Assembly (NCBI GenBank): GCA_964017195.1
Contig: OZ024894.1
Coordinates: forward strand, 6,751,537-6,815,536
Origin: Siderastrea radians
Lineage: Eukaryota > Cnidaria > Anthozoa > Scleractinia > Rhizangiidae
Length of the DNA: 64,000 bases
Direction of reading: 5' to 3'
The notes below the pieces were generated by a model. That model was not told where the DNA came from. It was given only the letters and a program-made list of their open reading frames with translations, and made no database searches. The position numbers and the translations under genes are program-made. This document shows positions 10,272-21,903 of the stretch, piece after piece. How positions within the stretch are numbered: the stretch's first letter is position 1; every line of letters starts with the position of its first letter.

Positions 10272-10383
10272 TAGTCTAGCTATCAATAAACGAGATGCCT
10301 ATTCCTGATTTTTGTCTGCGTTGTATGATATTTAGTGTGAAAATGATTTGTTCTCGTTTCACTGCAGAGTCATTAGAGAACAA
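10272..10383. repeat. Direct repeat, left copy (B1-like)
   Basis: A 112-bp unit starting TAGTCTAGCTATCAATAAAC and ending in AGAGAACAA. It recurs 561 bp downstream with two substitutions (TTT/TCT and TCA/TGA). Confidence 0.85.
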
Positions 10384-10832
10384 ATGTATTTTCTCACGTT
10401 TAGGAATGCACGCTTGTTTGCGTGCTACGGATGTGTCAGTATTTACTATGGAGTATAGCAATTGGTTGGAAGCGTGCGTGACTATTTGTTATTAGGTATA
10501 TAAGGTATTTTCGCAGTTTTCAAGATCACTCGACGGCATCTCTCGCTACGTTTCTGTAAATTTTCTTCAATTTTGTTATTGTTTGTAATCAGGCACATTA
10601 TGCTCAGACATGAAGGCTTATGTTGTCTGTAAGCGAGTATATCCAGTTTATTTAGTTAAGTTTAAGTTGCTTTGGGTAAGCTCCACTGAAACAGTCTTAC
10701 GTTTGTTGTGAATTTTCTATTCGTGTGAAATGTAATTCATTCTAGCTCATTGAATAGCTTTGTATAGTTGGCAATTGTCCTCGTTATCCGTTGTACGATT
10801 GTATGTATTTTGGAACATTGCCCGTGTACTTA

Positions 10833-10944
10833 TAGTCTAGCTATCAATAAACGAGATGCCTATTCCTGATTCTTGTCTGCGTTGTATGATATTTAGTGTG
10901 AAAATGATTTGTTCTCGTTTCACTGCAGAGTGATTAGAGAACAA
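10833..10944. repeat. Direct repeat, right copy (B2-like), end of DIRS-like element
   Basis: Second copy of the 112-bp unit. Immediately after it, ATGTTATCCCTTGTGCACTC begins a block that is also found at about 45199 without the retrotransposon, so this copy marks the element's 3' end. A third copy at 17046-17157 belongs to the tandem duplicate. Confidence 0.8.
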
Positions 10945-11088
10945 TGTTATCCCTTGTGCACTCATTACGGGCCTATATTTTGACAATTAAAGGACGGGGT
11001 GAGGACGACTGCCGGGCTAATGAAGTTAACGTCGGCACAATGCACAATTATGATTTAGATAACGACAATGAATAGAACTTAACTTAAG

Positions 11089-11094
11089 TTTATT
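11089..11094 (-). promoter_or_regulatory. Candidate polyadenylation signal of GDPD copy 1
   Basis: AATAAA on the minus strand about 310 bp downstream of the stop codon. It is the clearest such hexamer seen there, but AT-rich DNA makes chance matches common. Confidence 0.3.
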
Positions 11095-11400
11095 ACTGAA
11101 TCATTTCTACAGATTAACAAGAGAAAAACGGGTCTGAAAACTTACTTTAAACTAACTTTAGTTACCGGCATCGAGCTTCATGTTATACTCATATAACAAT
11201 GACATAATGTTAAATAAAAACTGCTGTTCCTTCTACTACGCTTGTTTGTCTACCTAATTTTATGGTATTCATGACATTCACAGAATGAGCTTGGGCTACC
11301 CATGTTGAGACTCGACCATTCCAAGGGCCTGTGTTCTCCTTGTTCAACGCTGATCAAGGGGGATGCCGGCTTTAAGAACAAAGCTGGAAAAAATCTCAAC

Positions 11401-14263
11401 TTAGCGCACGAACCAACCTAACAAGAACAAAGGGAACAGAGACAGAGCTGTTGGAATTGCTTTGTTTGCTGAAGCTTTTGCAGTCGGCTGATCTGTACTT
11501 GCAGGAGCCCGATCAAGCTTCATTAGCAAACGAGGGACATCGTCGGTCACCAAAGCCGAAGCACTCTTCGCAATCAGCAATTCAAGGGTTTTCTCGTCGT
11601 TTTTCCTCTGCTCGTCCGTCAGAGCCAAGTTGTCGATGATGAAAGCGCCAAAACTGACGTCAGGGCTGTAGTTTTCTGCAAACGTCTGGAAAGTGTTGTT
11701 CGAGTACTGCGGATTGTTGAAAATGTTGTAGTCCATGACGACGAAACTGGAGTTAGTGGACTTTAAGAGATCGCCAGTTTGGAAGAGGAAGTCCATGAGT
11801 TCTGTGCCATTGGGCGCCTTTTCCACGCACTGTCGCATTCCAGGTAAATCTCCAAACTCGCTTTTCATTGTATCAGCATAAATTTGGCCCCACATGCCTT
11901 TTTTGTAAAATGTCCCCACGACAAGAGACGGATTCTGCTGTTTGGCTGCCACGATCTTAAATGGATCAAACGATGACAGAAGAACGTTTTTGGCTTCTCC
12001 TTTATCGGTAACGAGTTTTGCGACGGCTCGGCCAACGTTTTCGCTTTCTGTGCGGTTTCGTAGGTAGCCTGGCTTCATCTAAACATAAATAAAATAAAAT
12101 AAAATTATTTCCGTCGAGTACAAAAATAATTGTTTAAATTTATCGAGAGGGGAAAGGAATATAAGAGCTACTGGACGAAACTAGAATGGGCGGTACCGAT
12201 AAGTGGGTAATCGATACGAGCTGGAGTGGTTTTGAATCGCGAGCCGTGCAGTATCGACTTAACCGATACATGAGTCCATTTGGCAGGTGCATTTGCTTCC
12301 AAAGCTTGCAATCTACTGGTCGTTACTACAAAAGTGGCATGTCAGTTCCATATTTGGTAACATGCAGGTGCCCAGGGCCGTCTAGAACAGGACAGTGGAG
12401 GCTGGGAATGAGTAAACTTACGTTTAAGTACATCACCAGTTTTTTGTCTTTTACTGCATCGATGACTTCAGACAGTAATGGTATTTTTCTTGTTTTGCCA
12501 TAATTGTACTGTTTGGTTCCTGTGATACAAACAAAATTACTTTCAGTATAAGAAGCCGACAGTTCAAGGAAACGTGAAGAACTGTTACCATGTTGCAGAC
12601 AAACTTAGCCAGAATATCCTTGATTTATTAAATTCTCACTGATGTCAGTTGCATAAGCTTCTAGTTTTCTCATTGTTTAGCCGTACACCGCTTATTAAAT
12701 AAATACGCCTGCTTTTTGCCTTATAAGGAAATTGTTAATTGTGTGTAGTGTCTATTGTCTAGTGCCGTGGCGTTAAAGAGTTTTACCGCTAAGCAAAAGT
12801 TTTGTTCAAAACTGGCAAAACAAGTAAAAAAAAAAACAAGTCAAGTAACCAACACAGACTCGTGGAACAATTGTTAACAACTAAACACTATGCGGCTTCT
12901 ATTTAATTCACACCCACATGGACTCTTCATTAGACACATCTAATGGCACGCGCAATAGTGGTCTGGGTATTTTGGCCAAACTATGACGGAAAAGTCCACC
13001 ACATCGCATAACATGGACATTCCTATATATCAGATTGGCCAATGTTCTTTATGCTTATCGTGTTTATGACACAAAATTTATTGACTTCTTGACCTCATGA
13101 TCAACACGGTTTAGGTTATGAAATTTTCTACCATATCAGTTGAATATGCCGATCTAGCATAAAAAGCAGGAAATTCCGAAAGAAACCTTATCACGAAAGC
13201 AAGAAAGTTCGAGACAAGAAAGAGTACTAACCATACGTGAGAGTAGATTTAATGTCAAGTTTTTTCAGCTCCTCGTAAGTGATATCCCAAATATTGTGGC
13301 TTTCTCCTGTGAGAGTCTGCAAAACAAGGAAAATAAGCAAAGATTTTAAAAATGACGACAACATACCCGTTTTCACTCATCACTCTCAGCACGCAATTGA
13401 CTTGTGCAACCTGCTACCAACATCGCGTGTCACAAAACGTCATTAGAGGATAGTTGTGTAAGCAGGAAATGACATGGTTGAGCCGTTCAGACTCTTTCGC
13501 TGGAAAATTTAAGCCATAAAAAACGAAACGAACCCGAAACTCAGAATTCCCAGAATTTCCGAGTTGCCATTGGCTTCCCGAAAGTGCTAACCGCACTTTC
13601 TTTCACCCTGATTATTTCGTACCCTATAAAATCGGACATATTTGTCGGCTCCGAAAACAAAAGTAATTAATTTCCGGCCATGTTAAGAAAATTTGAAACG
13701 ACATTTCCCCAAAAAAGAAAAATCTTGTTTATAATCACAATTAAATAATCCGAATTTCCAAAGCGGTTACGTCCCTCCTAACAGTTATTCCACCGAAGTG
13801 ATGAATTAGATACCACTGAAGCCGATTTTCAGTCGCTTTTTGGGGGCGAAACCGAGATTAAATTCACTTGAACCTAAGAGACCTCTGTCCCTTCTCTTCA
13901 TTTGGTGATATTAGTCAAGGAAACAGTGAACCAACGTATTACTGTAAGTTACTGACTTACCAACGTATTGTCATAATGGATAACAACCAGCTTGCCGTCC
14001 TTTGTGAGAAAAGTATCAAGCTCCATGCCGTCTGCCTTCAGGTCTTCAAGACTCTTGAAACCATCGACTGTGTTTTCTTGGAATTTTGAAGGATTTCCAT
14101 GATGGCCGATTACCAAAGGTTTCTGTTTCTTGGCGTAAAGATGGCTATCCGGAATAGATTTCACCTTGACCGATTTATCAAAGCAAGATGTAACAGACTC
14201 AACCGAGAGACAGGATGAGGCCACAAAACACAAGGCAAACAGGGCGCGAAATGAGGCCGCCAT
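11401..14263 (-). CDS. GDPD-like glycerophosphodiester phosphodiesterase, copy 1 (four exons)
   Basis: Exons on the minus strand: 14263-13961, 13316-13232, 12519-12422 and 12078-11401. All introns are GT-AG (644, 712 and 343 bp) and the phases join cleanly, giving about 387 residues. Residues 1-24 form a signal peptide (MAASFRALFALCFVASSC). The GDPD core follows: HHGNPSKFQENT holds the first catalytic histidine and the metal-binding Glu-Asn of the HRG...EN motif, with H in place of R; then GMELDT and VVIHYDNTL carry the acidic pair and second histidine. LLSSFDP later in the protein is also typical. The C terminus ends in a hydrophobic segment (ALSLFPLFLLGWFVR), fitting a GPI-anchor signal or a tail anchor, and several N-glycosylation sequons (NRT, NGT, NSS, NNT) support an extracellular enzyme. 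The family cleaves glycerophosphodiesters to glycerol-3-phosphate and an alcohol; the actual substrate cannot be told. The initiator was chosen because it starts the signal peptide. Confidence 0.85.
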
Positions 14264-14372
14264 GACAATATTGAGGTGAAATGTTCTCGAGTCACAAATG
14301 GTTGAAGATTTTATAGCTAGCGGATTAGCTAACCGGGTTTGAGGTTTCAAAGTTTTGCCTTATAAGGAATTA

Positions 14373-14790
14373 TTTTTTAATTCTGGAATGAGAGTGGCCA
14401 GAATGTAAAATACGCGCGTTTTTCTATTCCGCATTCCTATTCCGGAATACGAATGGGCAGAACGCCATTCCATCCATTCTGCTCCCAGGGGCAGGATGAA
14501 CAGAATGTTGCGAATGAAAATCCAAGACTGCGGACGGCGAGATGAGCGCTGCGGATTCAAATACGTCTCTACCGGAGAAAAAATCAGGTTACACTTTTGG
14601 GCACAATGAAACATTGCTTCTTATTTCATTGTACCAAAAGTACGAGGTTTTTTTCAGTGATGTTTCGTACAAGAAAAAGGCAGGACCAGGACCGCGCATC
14701 TCGACGGGCGTTTTTTATGCAGACAATCCGAATTATTCCTAACATTCCGCACCAACCATTCTTATTCCAAAATTGTGGATTAAAAAACGC
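14373..14790 (+). mobile_element. Possible DNA-transposon remnant with Myb/MADF-like fragment
   Basis: A short frame at 14542-14742 contains FGHNETLLLISLYQKY followed by KKK, resembling the start of a Myb/SANT- or MADF-type DNA-binding domain such as the accessory protein of PIF/Harbinger transposons. Flanks show ATTCC-rich inverted motifs (TTCTATTCCGCATTCC on the left, CATTCTTATTCC on the right). It lies upstream of the GDPD start and could instead be intergenic noise. An identical copy is at 20586-21003. Confidence 0.3.
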
Positions 14791-15219
14791 GCCCTAAGAA
14801 TATCTGTTTCGGGAGAACGGCAAAATTTATTCGGGAATCTGCAAATAATATTGGAATACTACATTATATATTTAGGGGTTGCATCTAACTTTGTATTAAA
14901 TCAGGAGACGTCTCCTTTTGTCTGAGCGTGGTTAAATGTAAATTGTAAGAACTAATTTAACCCTCTCGCTAAAAATATCCGCTGTATTATCTTGGAAAAT
15001 CTTTTCTAAGTACTGAGAAATCGATGGCGCGAGATTTTAATCAGCCAAACATGTAAGCTTGGGTTAAACTGTGCATATCAACGGTGCACAACAGGATCTC
15101 CAAATACTCTACTCGGCTCTGTCGCTCATGAATTAGTCTGACGATACAGGAATCTTAACCTTTATGGGCCGGTTATTTAAACAAGGTCTAACTGAAACTG
15201 CGGCTTAAGACAATGACTG

Positions 15220-15686
15220 TACCTCCCAAATCTGTTCACAGGCGGGTCATTTTAAGGAGATAAAAGTTATTCTTCTCTGTGCTAAATGCCTTCTTTACCT
15301 TTTTTTACTGTAAGCAACGTTGAAATATCACGGTCGGCCACTCTGAAATTGGTTTAGATCAGGGCCGAGATAGATAGATAGATAGACCGTTTATTAATAA
15401 AAGAACTAATTTTAAAGTTTAAGTAGTGAAGAATATTAAACAATAGTTTCAATCTACCCTTGAGGGATAATTTAAATGCTGTCGCCTAGCTGTCTGCCAA
15501 AGATAATACAGAGATACCTTCTAGAAATCGGCTTTGCTTTGTGAGCACTTTTCTATTAGGTAAACACTGAGGCACTGACAATCTGAAATAGCCAGAATTA
15601 TTTTCGCCCTGTTTAAGGTAGAATCCGCTGAAAATACTACTGGAAACATAACTATGCCCACAAAACGAGATTCTGGCCCCTCTTAA
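15220..15686. repeat. Dispersed repeat family R1, copy in unit 1
   Basis: This block (from CTCCCAAATCTGTTCACAGG through GAGATTCTGGCCCC) recurs at 21437-21903, 24310-24760, 26769-26951 (partial) and 41336-41650 (partial). A GATA tract at 15370-15387 is present here but absent from the 24.4-kb copy. No protein is encoded. It is the insertion host of the foldback element that starts at 15687. Confidence 0.8.
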
Positions 15687-16563
15687 GGAGGCTCGCAACA
15701 GTTTTTTGGCCTTGGAGTGTAACTTTTGAAGTCAAAATTTCGCATAGAAGATAAACTTCGATTTCCTTGATACTACACCACCTTTTCAACAAATGATCAA
15801 AGTTTATTTTCTCACTGGTTTCCTCGCAACAGCTGTCACCATAGCAACGGTAATGGACAACCCCTCATTTTAAATAATGTCGAATATCTCGAAAACTAGT
15901 CAGACACTTTATGACGAAACTTGAACTATTTGAACTACTCTACCTACACAACTTGTATACGAAATTAGGGAAAAATCTGTAAGAGCGTTCTCACGTAAAT
16001 CATGATTCATTATTTACGGGCTGATTTTGGTTATTCACCTGCAATTTTCTCCAATATTAACTTTCTCTTTTCAGCTGAAGGATCTTTTATGATATCAAAA
16101 CATTCTTAATGTACATAGAACTTCCTAGGTGGCTGCGATTTTAAGATATTTATATTTAAAAACTGCTAAAATGCAGTACAATCAGCCAAAAAGTCCGTAA
16201 TTTGCATAAATAGAAATATTTCTGAACTGCCATTACAGATTTTTCTCTTAAATTGATTGACGTTAGAATAATAATTCTTTTTGATGTTCGAGCAAGTTTT
16301 AGGCTGAATAAACACTTCGTTTATGAGATAAGAAGGCTGAATCTCGGTCAGGTTTCAGTCGTTATTAACTTTCAACGCGCAACAGTATTATTTTGTTTTT
16401 TCTGGTCTATTTCTTGGTTATTCACGTGCAATGAATATTTATACACGCTTCACATATTTTTTTTTATTATGAGAAGGAATTATAAACGCACGAGAGGACA
16501 CAAGCGCAGCGTGTATTAATATTCATTGCACGTGAATAACCAAGAAATAGACCAGAAAAAACG
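15687..16563. mobile_element. Truncated TTAA foldback element (left arm, loop and start of right arm)
   Basis: Equivalent to 21904-22780 of the complete element. The left arm begins GGAGGCTCGCAACAG directly after TTAA at 15683-15686. The copy ends about 50 bp into the right arm at the tandem-duplication junction. Confidence 0.85.
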
Positions 16564-17613
16564 TTCTCGTTTCACTGCAGAGTCATTAGAGAACAAATGT
16601 ATTTTCTCACGTTTAGGAATGCACGCTTGTTTGCGTGCTACGGATGTGTCAGTATTTACTATGGAGTATAGCAATTGGTTGGAAGCGTGCGTGACTATTT
16701 GTTATTAGGTATATAAGGTATTTTCGCAGTTTTCAAGATCACTCGACGGCATCTCTCGCTACGTTTCTGTAAATTTTCTTCAATTTTGTTATTGTTTGTA
16801 ATCAGGCACATTATGCTCAGACATGAAGGCTTATGTTGTCTGTAAGCGAGTATATCCAGTTTATTTAGTTAAGTTTAAGTTGCTTTGGGTAAGCTCCACT
16901 GAAACAGTCTTACGTTTGTTGTGAATTTTCTATTCGTGTGAAATGTAATTCATTCTAGCTCATTGAATAGCTTTGTATAGTTGGCAATTGTCCTCGTTAT
17001 CCGTTGTACGATTGTATGTATTTTGGAACATTGCCCGTGTACTTATAGTCTAGCTATCAATAAACGAGATGCCTATTCCTGATTCTTGTCTGCGTTGTAT
17101 GATATTTAGTGTGAAAATGATTTGTTCTCGTTTCACTGCAGAGTGATTAGAGAACAATGTTATCCCTTGTGCACTCATTACGGGCCTATATTTTGACAAT
17201 TAAAGGACGGGGTGAGGACGACTGCCGGGCTAATGAAGTTAACGTCGGCACAATGCACAATTATGATTTAGATAACGACAATGAATAGAACTTAACTTAA
17301 GTTTATTACTGAATCATTTCTACAGATTAACAAGAGAAAAACGGGTCTGAAAACTTACTTTAAACTAACTTTAGTTACCGGCATCGAGCTTCATGTTATA
17401 CTCATATAACAATGACATAATGTTAAATAAAAACTGCTGTTCCTTCTACTACGCTTGTTTGTCTACCTAATTTTATGGTATTCATGACATTCACAGAATG
17501 AGCTTGGGCTACCCATGTTGAGACTCGACCATTCCAAGGGCCTGTGTTCTCCTTGTTCAACGCTGATCAAGGGGGATGCCGGCTTTAAGAACAAAGCTGG
17601 AAAAAATCTCAAC

Positions 17614-20476
17614 TTAGCGCACGAACCAACCTAACAAGAACAAAGGGAACAGAGACAGAGCTGTTGGAATTGCTTTGTTTGCTGAAGCTTTTGCAGTCGG
17701 CTGATCTGTACTTGCAGGAGCCCGATCAAGCTTCATTAGCAAACGAGGGACATCGTCGGTCACCAAAGCCGAAGCACTCTTCGCAATCAGCAATTCAAGG
17801 GTTTTCTCGTCGTTTTTCCTCTGCTCGTCCGTCAGAGCCAAGTTGTCGATGATGAAAGCGCCAAAACTGACGTCAGGGCTGTAGTTTTCTGCAAACGTCT
17901 GGAAAGTGTTGTTCGAGTACTGCGGATTGTTGAAAATGTTGTAGTCCATGACGACGAAACTGGAGTTAGTGGACTTTAAGAGATCGCCAGTTTGGAAGAG
18001 GAAGTCCATGAGTTCTGTGCCATTGGGCGCCTTTTCCACGCACTGTCGCATTCCAGGTAAATCTCCAAACTCGCTTTTCATTGTATCAGCATAAATTTGG
18101 CCCCACATGCCTTTTTTGTAAAATGTCCCCACGACAAGAGACGGATTCTGCTGTTTGGCTGCCACGATCTTAAATGGATCAAACGATGACAGAAGAACGT
18201 TTTTGGCTTCTCCTTTATCGGTAACGAGTTTTGCGACGGCTCGGCCAACGTTTTCGCTTTCTGTGCGGTTTCGTAGGTAGCCTGGCTTCATCTAAACATA
18301 AATAAAATAAAATAAAATTATTTCCGTCGAGTACAAAAATAATTGTTTAAATTTATCGAGAGGGGAAAGGAATATAAGAGCTACTGGACGAAACTAGAAT
18401 GGGCGGTACCGATAAGTGGGTAATCGATACGAGCTGGAGTGGTTTTGAATCGCGAGCCGTGCAGTATCGACTTAACCGATACATGAGTCCATTTGGCAGG
18501 TGCATTTGCTTCCAAAGCTTGCAATCTACTGGTCGTTACTACAAAAGTGGCATGTCAGTTCCATATTTGGTAACATGCAGGTGCCCAGGGCCGTCTAGAA
18601 CAGGACAGTGGAGGCTGGGAATGAGTAAACTTACGTTTAAGTACATCACCAGTTTTTTGTCTTTTACTGCATCGATGACTTCAGACAGTAATGGTATTTT
18701 TCTTGTTTTGCCATAATTGTACTGTTTGGTTCCTGTGATACAAACAAAATTACTTTCAGTATAAGAAGCCGACAGTTCAAGGAAACGTGAAGAACTGTTA
18801 CCATGTTGCAGACAAACTTAGCCAGAATATCCTTGATTTATTAAATTCTCACTGATGTCAGTTGCATAAGCTTCTAGTTTTCTCATTGTTTAGCCGTACA
18901 CCGCTTATTAAATAAATACGCCTGCTTTTTGCCTTATAAGGAAATTGTTAATTGTGTGTAGTGTCTATTGTCTAGTGCCGTGGCGTTAAAGAGTTTTACC
19001 GCTAAGCAAAAGTTTTGTTCAAAACTGGCAAAACAAGTAAAAAAAAAAACAAGTCAAGTAACCAACACAGACTCGTGGAACAATTGTTAACAACTAAACA
19101 CTATGCGGCTTCTATTTAATTCACACCCACATGGACTCTTCATTAGACACATCTAATGGCACGCGCAATAGTGGTCTGGGTATTTTGGCCAAACTATGAC
19201 GGAAAAGTCCACCACATCGCATAACATGGACATTCCTATATATCAGATTGGCCAATGTTCTTTATGCTTATCGTGTTTATGACACAAAATTTATTGACTT
19301 CTTGACCTCATGATCAACACGGTTTAGGTTATGAAATTTTCTACCATATCAGTTGAATATGCCGATCTAGCATAAAAAGCAGGAAATTCCGAAAGAAACC
19401 TTATCACGAAAGCAAGAAAGTTCGAGACAAGAAAGAGTACTAACCATACGTGAGAGTAGATTTAATGTCAAGTTTTTTCAGCTCCTCGTAAGTGATATCC
19501 CAAATATTGTGGCTTTCTCCTGTGAGAGTCTGCAAAACAAGGAAAATAAGCAAAGATTTTAAAAATGACGACAACATACCCGTTTTCACTCATCACTCTC
19601 AGCACGCAATTGACTTGTGCAACCTGCTACCAACATCGCGTGTCACAAAACGTCATTAGAGGATAGTTGTGTAAGCAGGAAATGACATGGTTGAGCCGTT
19701 CAGACTCTTTCGCTGGAAAATTTAAGCCATAAAAAACGAAACGAACCCGAAACTCAGAATTCCCAGAATTTCCGAGTTGCCATTGGCTTCCCGAAAGTGC
19801 TAACCGCACTTTCTTTCACCCTGATTATTTCGTACCCTATAAAATCGGACATATTTGTCGGCTCCGAAAACAAAAGTAATTAATTTCCGGCCATGTTAAG
19901 AAAATTTGAAACGACATTTCGCCAAAAAAGAAAAATCTTGTTTATAATCACAATTAAATAATCCGAATTTCCAAAGCGGTTACGTCCCTCCTAACAGTTA
20001 TTCCACCGAAGTGATGAATTAGATACCACTGAAGCCGACTTTCAGTCGCTTTTTGGGGGCGAAACCGAGATTAAATTCACTTGAACCTAAGAGACCTCTG
20101 TCCCTTCTCTTCATTTGGTGATATTAGTCAAGGAAACAGTGAACCAACGTATTACTGTAAGTTACTGACTTACCAACGTATTGTCATAATGGATAACAAC
20201 CAGCTTGCCGTCCTTTGTGAGAAAAGTATCAAGCTCCATGCCGTCTGCCTTCAGGTCTTCAAGACTCTTGAAACCATCGACTGTGTTTTCTTGGAATTTT
20301 GAAGGATTTCCATGATGGCCGATTACCAAAGGTTTCTGTTTCTTGGCGTAAAGATGGCTATCCGGAATAGATTTCACCTTGACCGATTTATCAAAGCAAG
20401 ATGTAACAGACTCAACCGAGAGACAGGATGAGGCCACAAAACACAAGGCAAACAGGGCGCGAAATGAGGCCGCCAT
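17614..20476 (-). CDS. GDPD-like glycerophosphodiester phosphodiesterase, copy 2 (four exons)
   Basis: This is the duplicate of copy 1, shifted by 6213 bp: exons 20476-20174, 19529-19445, 18732-18635 and 18291-17614. I see no difference in any exon, and the protein is identical, so both copies should encode the same secreted, membrane-anchored phosphodiesterase. The two substitutions in this span (19921 and 20039) lie in intron 1. Upstream and downstream flanks are duplicated too, so each copy carries its own candidate promoter and 3' region, although copy 1 has DIRS-like sequence further downstream. Identical coding copies imply a very recent duplication or an assembly duplicate; read depth would tell these apart. 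Confidence 0.85.
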
Positions 20477-20585
20477 GACAATATTGAGGTGAAATGTTCT
20501 CGAGTCACAAATGGTTGAAGATTTTATAGCTAGCGGATTAGCTAACCGGGTTTGAGGTTTCAAAGTTTTGCCTTATAAGGAATTA

Positions 20586-21003
20586 TTTTTTAATTCTGGA
20601 ATGAGAGTGGCCAGAATGTAAAATACGCGCGTTTTTCTATTCCGCATTCCTATTCCGGAATACGAATGGGCAGAACGCCATTCCATCCATTCTGCTCCCA
20701 GGGGCAGGATGAACAGAATGTTGCGAATGAAAATCCAAGACTGCGGACGGCGAGATGAGCGCTGCGGATTCAAATACGTCTCTACCGGAGAAAAAATCAG
20801 GTTACACTTTTGGGCACAATGAAACATTGCTTCTTATTTCATTGTACCAAAAGTACGAGGTTTTTTTCAGTGATGTTTCGTACAAGAAAAAGGCAGGACC
20901 AGGACCGCGCATCTCGACGGGCGTTTTTTATGCAGACAATCCGAATTATTCCTAACATTCCGCACCAACCATTCTTATTCCAAAATTGTGGATTAAAAAA
21001 CGC
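20586..21003 (+). mobile_element. Second copy of the possible Myb/MADF-like remnant
   Basis: Identical to 14373-14790 in everything I can see, carried by the tandem duplication. The same caution about its identity applies. Confidence 0.3.
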
Positions 21004-21436
21004 GCCCTAAGAATATCTGTTTCGGGAGAACGGCAAAATTTATTCGGGAATCTGCAAATAATATTGGAATACTACATTATATATTTAGGGGTTGCATCTA
21101 ACTTTGTATTAAATCAGGAGACGTCTCCTTTTGTCTGAGCGTGGTTAAATGTAAATTGTAAGAACTAATTTAACCCTCTCGCTAAAAATATCCGCTGTAT
21201 TATCTTGGAAAATCTTTTCTAAGTACTGAGAAATCGATGGCGCGAGATTTTAATCAGCCAAACATGTAAGCTTGGGTTAAACTGTGCATATCAACGGTGC
21301 ACAACAGGATCTCCAAATACTCTACTCGGCTCTGTCGCTCATGAATTAGTCTGACGATACAGGAATCTTAACCTTTATGGGCCGGTTATTTAAACAAGGT
21401 CTAACTGAAACTGCGGCTTAAGACAATGACTGTACC

Positions 21437-21903
21437 TCCCAAATCTGTTCACAGGCGGGTCATTTTAAGGAGATAAAAGTTATTCTTCTCTGTGCTATAT
21501 GCCTTCTTTACCTTTTTTTACTGTAAGCAACGTTGAAATATCACGGTCGGCCACTCTGAAATTGGTTTAGATCAGGGCCGAGATAGATAGATAGATAGAT
21601 AGACCGTTTATTAATAAAAGAACTAATTTTAAAGTTTAAGTAGTGAAGAATATTAAACAATAGTTTCAATCTACCCTTGAGGGATAATTTAAATGCTGTC
21701 GCCTAGCTGTCTGCCAAAGATAATACAGAGATACCTTCTAGAAATCGGCTTTGCTTTGTGAGCACTTTTCTATTAGGTAAACACTGAGGCACTGACAATC
21801 TGAAATAGCCAGAATTATTTTCGCCCTGTTTAAGGTAGAATCCGCTGAAAATACTACTGGAAACATAACTATGCCCACAAAACGAGATTCTGGCCCCTCT
21901 TAA
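21437..21903. repeat. Dispersed repeat R1, unit 2 copy (left part)
   Basis: Same as 15220-15686 with one more GATA unit. It is interrupted at the TTAA by the foldback element and resumes at 23508. Confidence 0.8.

Larger units (their letters stand above)
6467..10944 (+). mobile_element. Decayed tyrosine-recombinase retrotransposon (DIRS/Ngaro-like)
   Basis: The module order is that of DIRS-order elements: a pre-RT region, reverse transcriptase, RNase H, then a tyrosine recombinase instead of a DDE integrase. Several frame changes and stops break all reading frames. The 3' side has a 112-bp direct repeat (10272-10383 and 10833-10944) around a 449-bp spacer, matching the B1-A2-B2 half of split direct repeats known from Ngaro-type elements; the 5' A1 copy is not seen. 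The right boundary is supported independently: sequence from about 10944 onward also occurs at 45.2 kb without the retrotransposon. The 5' boundary is uncertain. Confidence 0.75.
10351..16563. repeat. Tandem segmental duplication, unit 1 (6213 bp)
   Basis: The unit starts inside the DIRS-like direct repeat (TTCTCGTTTCACTGCAGAG) and ends just past the hairpin apex of a foldback element. The following sequence restarts the same unit at 16564. Reading the two units against each other I find only three substitutions (13708, 13826, 15285) and one GATA unit difference. Confidence 0.95.
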
